Shown here: piece after piece, positions 48,740 through 51,977 of the stretch
How the letters are laid out: the number at the start of each line of letters is the position of its first letter
Numbering within the stretch: the stretch's first letter is position 1
Assembly (NCBI GenBank): GCA_002288445.1
Contig: NEUQ01000002.1
Span: forward strand, 1-51,977
DNA: 51,977 nt
Direction of reading: 5' to 3'
Origin: Verrucomicrobiia bacterium Tous-C2TDCM
GTDB lineage: Bacteria; Verrucomicrobiota; Verrucomicrobiia; Verrucomicrobiales; DEV007
The notes under the pieces: model-generated
Databases searched by the model: none
The model's input: only the letters and a program-made list of their open reading frames with translations
Told to the model about the DNA's origin: nothing
Made by a program: the position numbers and the translations under genes

Positions 48740-50928
48740 TCTCCGGCCACGGAGTCACTCACCTCGATCGTTTCGGAAGCTCCGGCGTTGGCTGCATCCC
48801 CTTCCATGGCCAGACTGCGAGAGCGGCCGCTGCTGATGAGTCGGGCCACTGATTGACTTACGCTACGCTGGACCTCAGCAGGAAACCGGACGAAGAAACA
48901 CCGATCCATTACCGCCGGGCCGGGGTAGAGCGTCGGATTCCGGAGAAGTGCCGGATCCACCTGCTGACGCGCGGCGAGGCTCGGCGTAGCGAAGTGCAGG
49001 TGGTTGGCCGTCTTCGCCGACATGGCCGGAGAGGTCAGGTGAGCGATGAGCCGATGCGCCAGCTCCGGCTGGGCCGAGTCGCGCGTCACCACGAGACTGT
49101 CGACCCACAAGGGCGCCCCCTCCTTCGGAATGGCAACCCGGATCGAAGGGTTCCGGGCGGCCCGGACCAGAGCATCTCCGTTGTAGACCACCACCAAATC
49201 AAGCTCCCCAGCTTCTAAAGCGTTCACCGCCGAGAGAGCATCGCGCATATGGGAGGTGAAATCCGGGAAGCGTCTTGCAATCATGGATGCCGCTTCTTTC
49301 ACCTGGGCTTCGTTCGCCGACGCCGGATCGTGCCCGAGCGAGAGCATGGAAAGCCAGAGAAGATCGATGGGCTCATCCAGAATCCCGGTGCGAAGACCCT
49401 CTTTCCAGAGCAGATTCCAGCTCGGCTGGGGATCTGTCATCACTTCCGCGCGACCCGCGAGGACGGTGAGCCCCCAGAGATAGGGCCTCGAGAACCGGTT
49501 GCTGGGATCGGCGGGAGAAGCAAGCTCCCCGTCTCTTCCCTCACCCTCGGGACCCAACAAGGCCGGATCAAGTTCGCGGAGTTGTTTCAACTTCAGGAAA
49601 TCGTCGAGTGTCGACTCGTCCGCCACGACCACGTCGAATCCGTCAGGATTGCCGGACAACTCCTGCTTCAATTGCTCGGTGTTCCCGACCTCGGTGATCA
49701 ACACCTTGCACTGATGGTCGGTCTCAAATTTCTTGATCACTTCGGGGTCGTAGTAGTCTTCCCAGATCAGCAACGAGACCCGTGGCCGACGCTCCGCATC
49801 GCGGACGTGGTCGAAGACTCTTTTCAACCCTTGATTGACGAGGAGCTGTCGCTCGGGCCTGGTATCAAAGTGGCAGCGTGAAAGGACCTCTTCACTCGGG
49901 TAGATAGTCGGATCGTCGAGCACTTCCTTGCTGACAAAAGGACGGGCCTTCTGGTTCACCGAGGCACACCATAGCTCGTTTGAATTAGCGGCGGCGACCT
50001 CGGGACGACAGAAGTATTCCAAAAACTGGTGCGCCGCCTCTCCGTTGCTCGATTCACGTGGGATCACAAAACTGTCCAGCCACAGCGGCGCACCTTCGTC
50101 AGGAATGAAGTAGGAGATATTCTCCTCCTCCTCTGCCAGCACCGCGGCATCGCTGCTGTAAGTCATGCTGATCCAGCACTCGCCGGAAAGCAGTTTTTCG
50201 CGGATTTCAAAAATATCGACGAGCCGGGCATCGAGCCGATCGACCTGATCGACCAGCCGATCCGTGGCGCGGTTGATCTCCGTTTCGTTCTGGGTGTTGA
50301 TATCACATCCGTCGGCAAGAAGGGCCGCCGCGTAGACGTCGAACTTGTCATCGAGCATCAGGGTGCGACTCTTGTATTGATCATCCCACAGGGCTGCCCA
50401 GCTCTTGCGCGGCTCGCTAATCTTGTCAGATCGGTAGACGACCAGAGTCGTCCCCCACATGTAGGGAACCGAGTAGGCGTTGTCCGGATCGAATTTGGTC
50501 CCGAGGAACCTTGCATCGACATTGCCGAAACCTGGGATCGAGGCACGATCAATCGGCTGCAAAAGCCTTAGCTCGACCAGATTCCCCAGAGTTCCCCCAT
50601 CGACGACGATCAGATCGAAGTCAGACGGCCGTGACCGCAGAAGGCCCTCCATCTCATCGAGATTCTCGAAGGTGACGAACTCGACCGGGATGCCACTCTC
50701 GCGCTCGAATCCGGAGACGACCTCTTTCGAGAAATACTCGTCCCAAGTGAGAATCACGAGAGGCTTAACCTTCGCCTTGGCCTTTTCGGCTCCGTCCACA
50801 ACGCCCGAAGCCGACAACTCGGTCGAAGCCTCCTGACAGGAAGCGAGCATCATGACCACCAAGGCGCAGAGGCTCATCGCCAGCCAAGTGAACGCGCCGG
50901 AAATCATGCGAAACGGAAATGAAAGCAT
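48736..50928 (-). CDS. Lipoprotein with two tandem PotD-like extracellular solute-binding domains
   Basis: Lipobox-like 'VVMMLASC'. Two homologous halves: 'LVILTWDEYFSKEVVSGFERESGIPVEFVTFEN...FDLIVVDGGTL...SVPYMWGTTLVVYRSD...EGAPLWLDSFVIPRES' and 'SLLIWEDYYDPEVIKKFETDHQCKVLITEVGN...FDVVVADESTL...SRPYLWGLTVLAGRAE...EGAPLWVDSLVVTRDS'. Confidence 0.9.
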   Translation of the reverse strand: MLSFPFRMISGAFTWLAMSLCALVVMMLASCQEASTELSASGVVDGAEKAKAKVKPLVILTWDEYFSKEVVSGFERESGIPVEFVTFENLDEMEGLLRSRPSDFDLIVVDGGTLGNLVELRLLQPIDRASIPGFGNVDARFLGTKFDPDNAYSVPYMWGTTLVVYRSDKISEPRKSWAALWDDQYKSRTLMLDDKFDVYAAALLADGCDINTQNETEINRATDRLVDQVDRLDARLVDIFEIREKLLSGECWISMTYSSDAAVLAEEEENISYFIPDEGAPLWLDSFVIPRESSNGEAAHQFLEYFCRPEVAAANSNELWCASVNQKARPFVSKEVLDDPTIYPSEEVLSRCHFDTRPERQLLVNQGLKRVFDHVRDAERRPRVSLLIWEDYYDPEVIKKFETDHQCKVLITEVGNTEQLKQELSGNPDGFDVVVADESTLDDFLKLKQLRELDPALLGPEGEGRDGELASPADPSNRFSRPYLWGLTVLAGRAEVMTDPQPSWNLLWKEGLRTGILDEPIDLLWLSMLSLGHDPASANEAQVKEAASMIARRFPDFTSHMRDALSAVNALEAGELDLVVVYNGDALVRAARNPSIRVAIPKEGAPLWVDSLVVTRDSAQPELAHRLIAHLTSPAMSAKTANHLHFATPSLAARQQVDPALLRNPTLYPGPAVMDRCFFVRFPAEVQRSVSQSVARLISSGRSRSLAMEGDAANAGASETIEVSDSVAGE

Positions 50929-50962
50929 CCGGTAATTTAACAAAACACCGTCTAATTTCAAT

Positions 50963-51008
50963 AAAATAAAGAAAAATCATTATTTTTGTGGATTTGATTC
51001 TTTATTTT
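50963..51008. promoter_or_regulatory. Inverted repeat AAAATAAAGAA-(24 nt)-TTCTTTATTTT in an AT-rich divergent promoter region
   Basis: Perfect 11-bp arms (50963-50973 and 50998-51008) between the tandem solute-binding gene and the SET gene. AT-richness lowers significance. Confidence 0.4.
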
Positions 51009-51105
51009 TTAAGAAGTTTCTGAATTTTGCCTTTCAAATTCGCAATTTATTGGATATTATCAAGGACTCTTCGATAACGCCTAACCTCGAACTTCTCGAC
51101 TTCCG

Positions 51106-51594
51106 ATGTCTGACAAAACGTTCATTTCAACCTCTTCTCTCGGAAAAGGGGTGTTTGCCAAGTCTCCGATCAAACCAGGCGAATTGATCTTCTACCTCAA
51201 CGGAAGATTGATCGACTTCGAGGCCTCGACCCGAACGCTCGGCGAGTATTCGGTGCAAGTCGGCTTGAGGTCTTACGTCGATCCTCTCTCCCCTGGAAGG
51301 TTCCTCAATCACTCGTGCGAACCGAACTCAGGCTTTGTCAACGACATCGCCCTCATCGCGGTTACCCCGATAGCGGCCGGGGAAGAGATTGTCTTTGATT
51401 ACTCGACGACCATGCTCGAGCGCCACTGGGAGCTCGACTGCGCGTGCCAATCTCTCAAATGTCGCCGCCGGATCAGGGATTTTGATTTGATTCCCGCGGC
51501 GCTCCAGCGCCGCTACCTTGACATGGGCATCGTCCAGCGGTTCATCGTTTCCGCGCTCGAAGAAGCGGGAGCCCTCACTCAGGTGGCAGCCTGA
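51106..51594 (+). CDS. SET domain-containing protein (putative lysine methyltransferase)
   Basis: 'STSSLGKGVFAKSPIKPGELIFYLNG...RFLNHSCEPNSGFVNDIALIAVTPIAAGEEIVFDYSTTM...CACQSLKCRRRI' contains canonical SET NHSCxPN and GEExxxDY motifs. Confidence 0.94.
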   Translation: MSDKTFISTSSLGKGVFAKSPIKPGELIFYLNGRLIDFEASTRTLGEYSVQVGLRSYVDPLSPGRFLNHSCEPNSGFVNDIALIAVTPIAAGEEIVFDYSTTMLERHWELDCACQSLKCRRRIRDFDLIPAALQRRYLDMGIVQRFIVSALEEAGALTQVAA

Positions 51595-51684
51595 TTTGGT
51601 TCTGGCCGGAATATCCGCCATTCTGGGAGTCAAGGGCGGGGCGGGTGAATTTGCCTTTCTCTCCGAAAAAGGCGATGATTGGGA

Positions 51685-51977
51685 ATGAAGTCTTCCTCGA
51701 CGGCCATTCTAGTAACGATCCTGTTGGCTCTCGCCGTCGCGGTGAGCGACTATTTCCTGAAGATTGCCAGCAACACGAAGTCTCCCTTCCTCAACTGGAA
51801 CTTCTTTGTTGGTCTGATGATCACATTCTTCTGCACCTTCGGGTGGGTCCTCGTCATGCCCCACCTCAAGCTTGCCTACATTGGGGTGATCTACAGCCTC
51901 ACCGTGGTGCTCAGTCTTTGCCTCGTCGGGGCCTTGTTCTTCGATGAGCAACTCAAGTTTTGGGAATGGATCGGGGT
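51685..51977 (+). CDS. Multidrug/EamA-SMR-like small transporter, 3' truncated by the window edge
   Basis: Manual translation MKSSSTAILVTILLALAVAVSDYFLKIASNTKSPFLNWNFFVGLMITFFCTFGWVLVMPHLKLAYIGVIYSLTVVLSLCLVGALFFDEQLKFWEWIG...; absent from the supplied ORF track because no stop lies inside the window. Confidence 0.75.
   Translation, partial: MKSSSTAILVTILLALAVAVSDYFLKIASNTKSPFLNWNFFVGLMITFFCTFGWVLVMPHLKLAYIGVIYSLTVVLSLCLVGALFFDEQLKFWEWIG

Overview
This is a GC-rich bacterial chromosomal window, gene-dense and about 52 kb long. The gene content (DUF1080, sulfatase with C-terminal helical repeats, PQQ-propeller protein, a TIGR02597-like secreted protein, DUF4159) suggests Verrucomicrobiota/PVC, but that is an inference. 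Most genes are core or housekeeping: YicC-like, fur-sufCBD, tRNA-Val(GAC), FKBP, kdsD-like, dinB, dus, DEAD-box helicase, dGTPase, gloA, bioB, folP, zwf, proS, hflK/hflC. I found no CRISPR array, transposase, rRNA or obvious prophage. The observations most worth follow-up are: (1) a lipoprotein with two tandem PotD-like solute-binding domains, overlapping by 4 nt the gene for a hybrid histidine kinase, with no ABC transporter beside it; (2) an unannotated remnant of a biotinyl carrier domain (VLEAMKMEI...) between zwf and a secreted protein; (3) a small secreted protein with a metacaspase/CHAT-like His...CHSG dyad; (4) a Fur/PerR-type regulator heading a suf operon, with a tandem 11-bp palindrome in its promoter; (5) an AT-rich promoter element shared by two distant genes; (6) several intergenic palindromes that may be operators or dispersed repeats. 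All calls come from reading the translated ORFs and DNA by eye. No database search was run.
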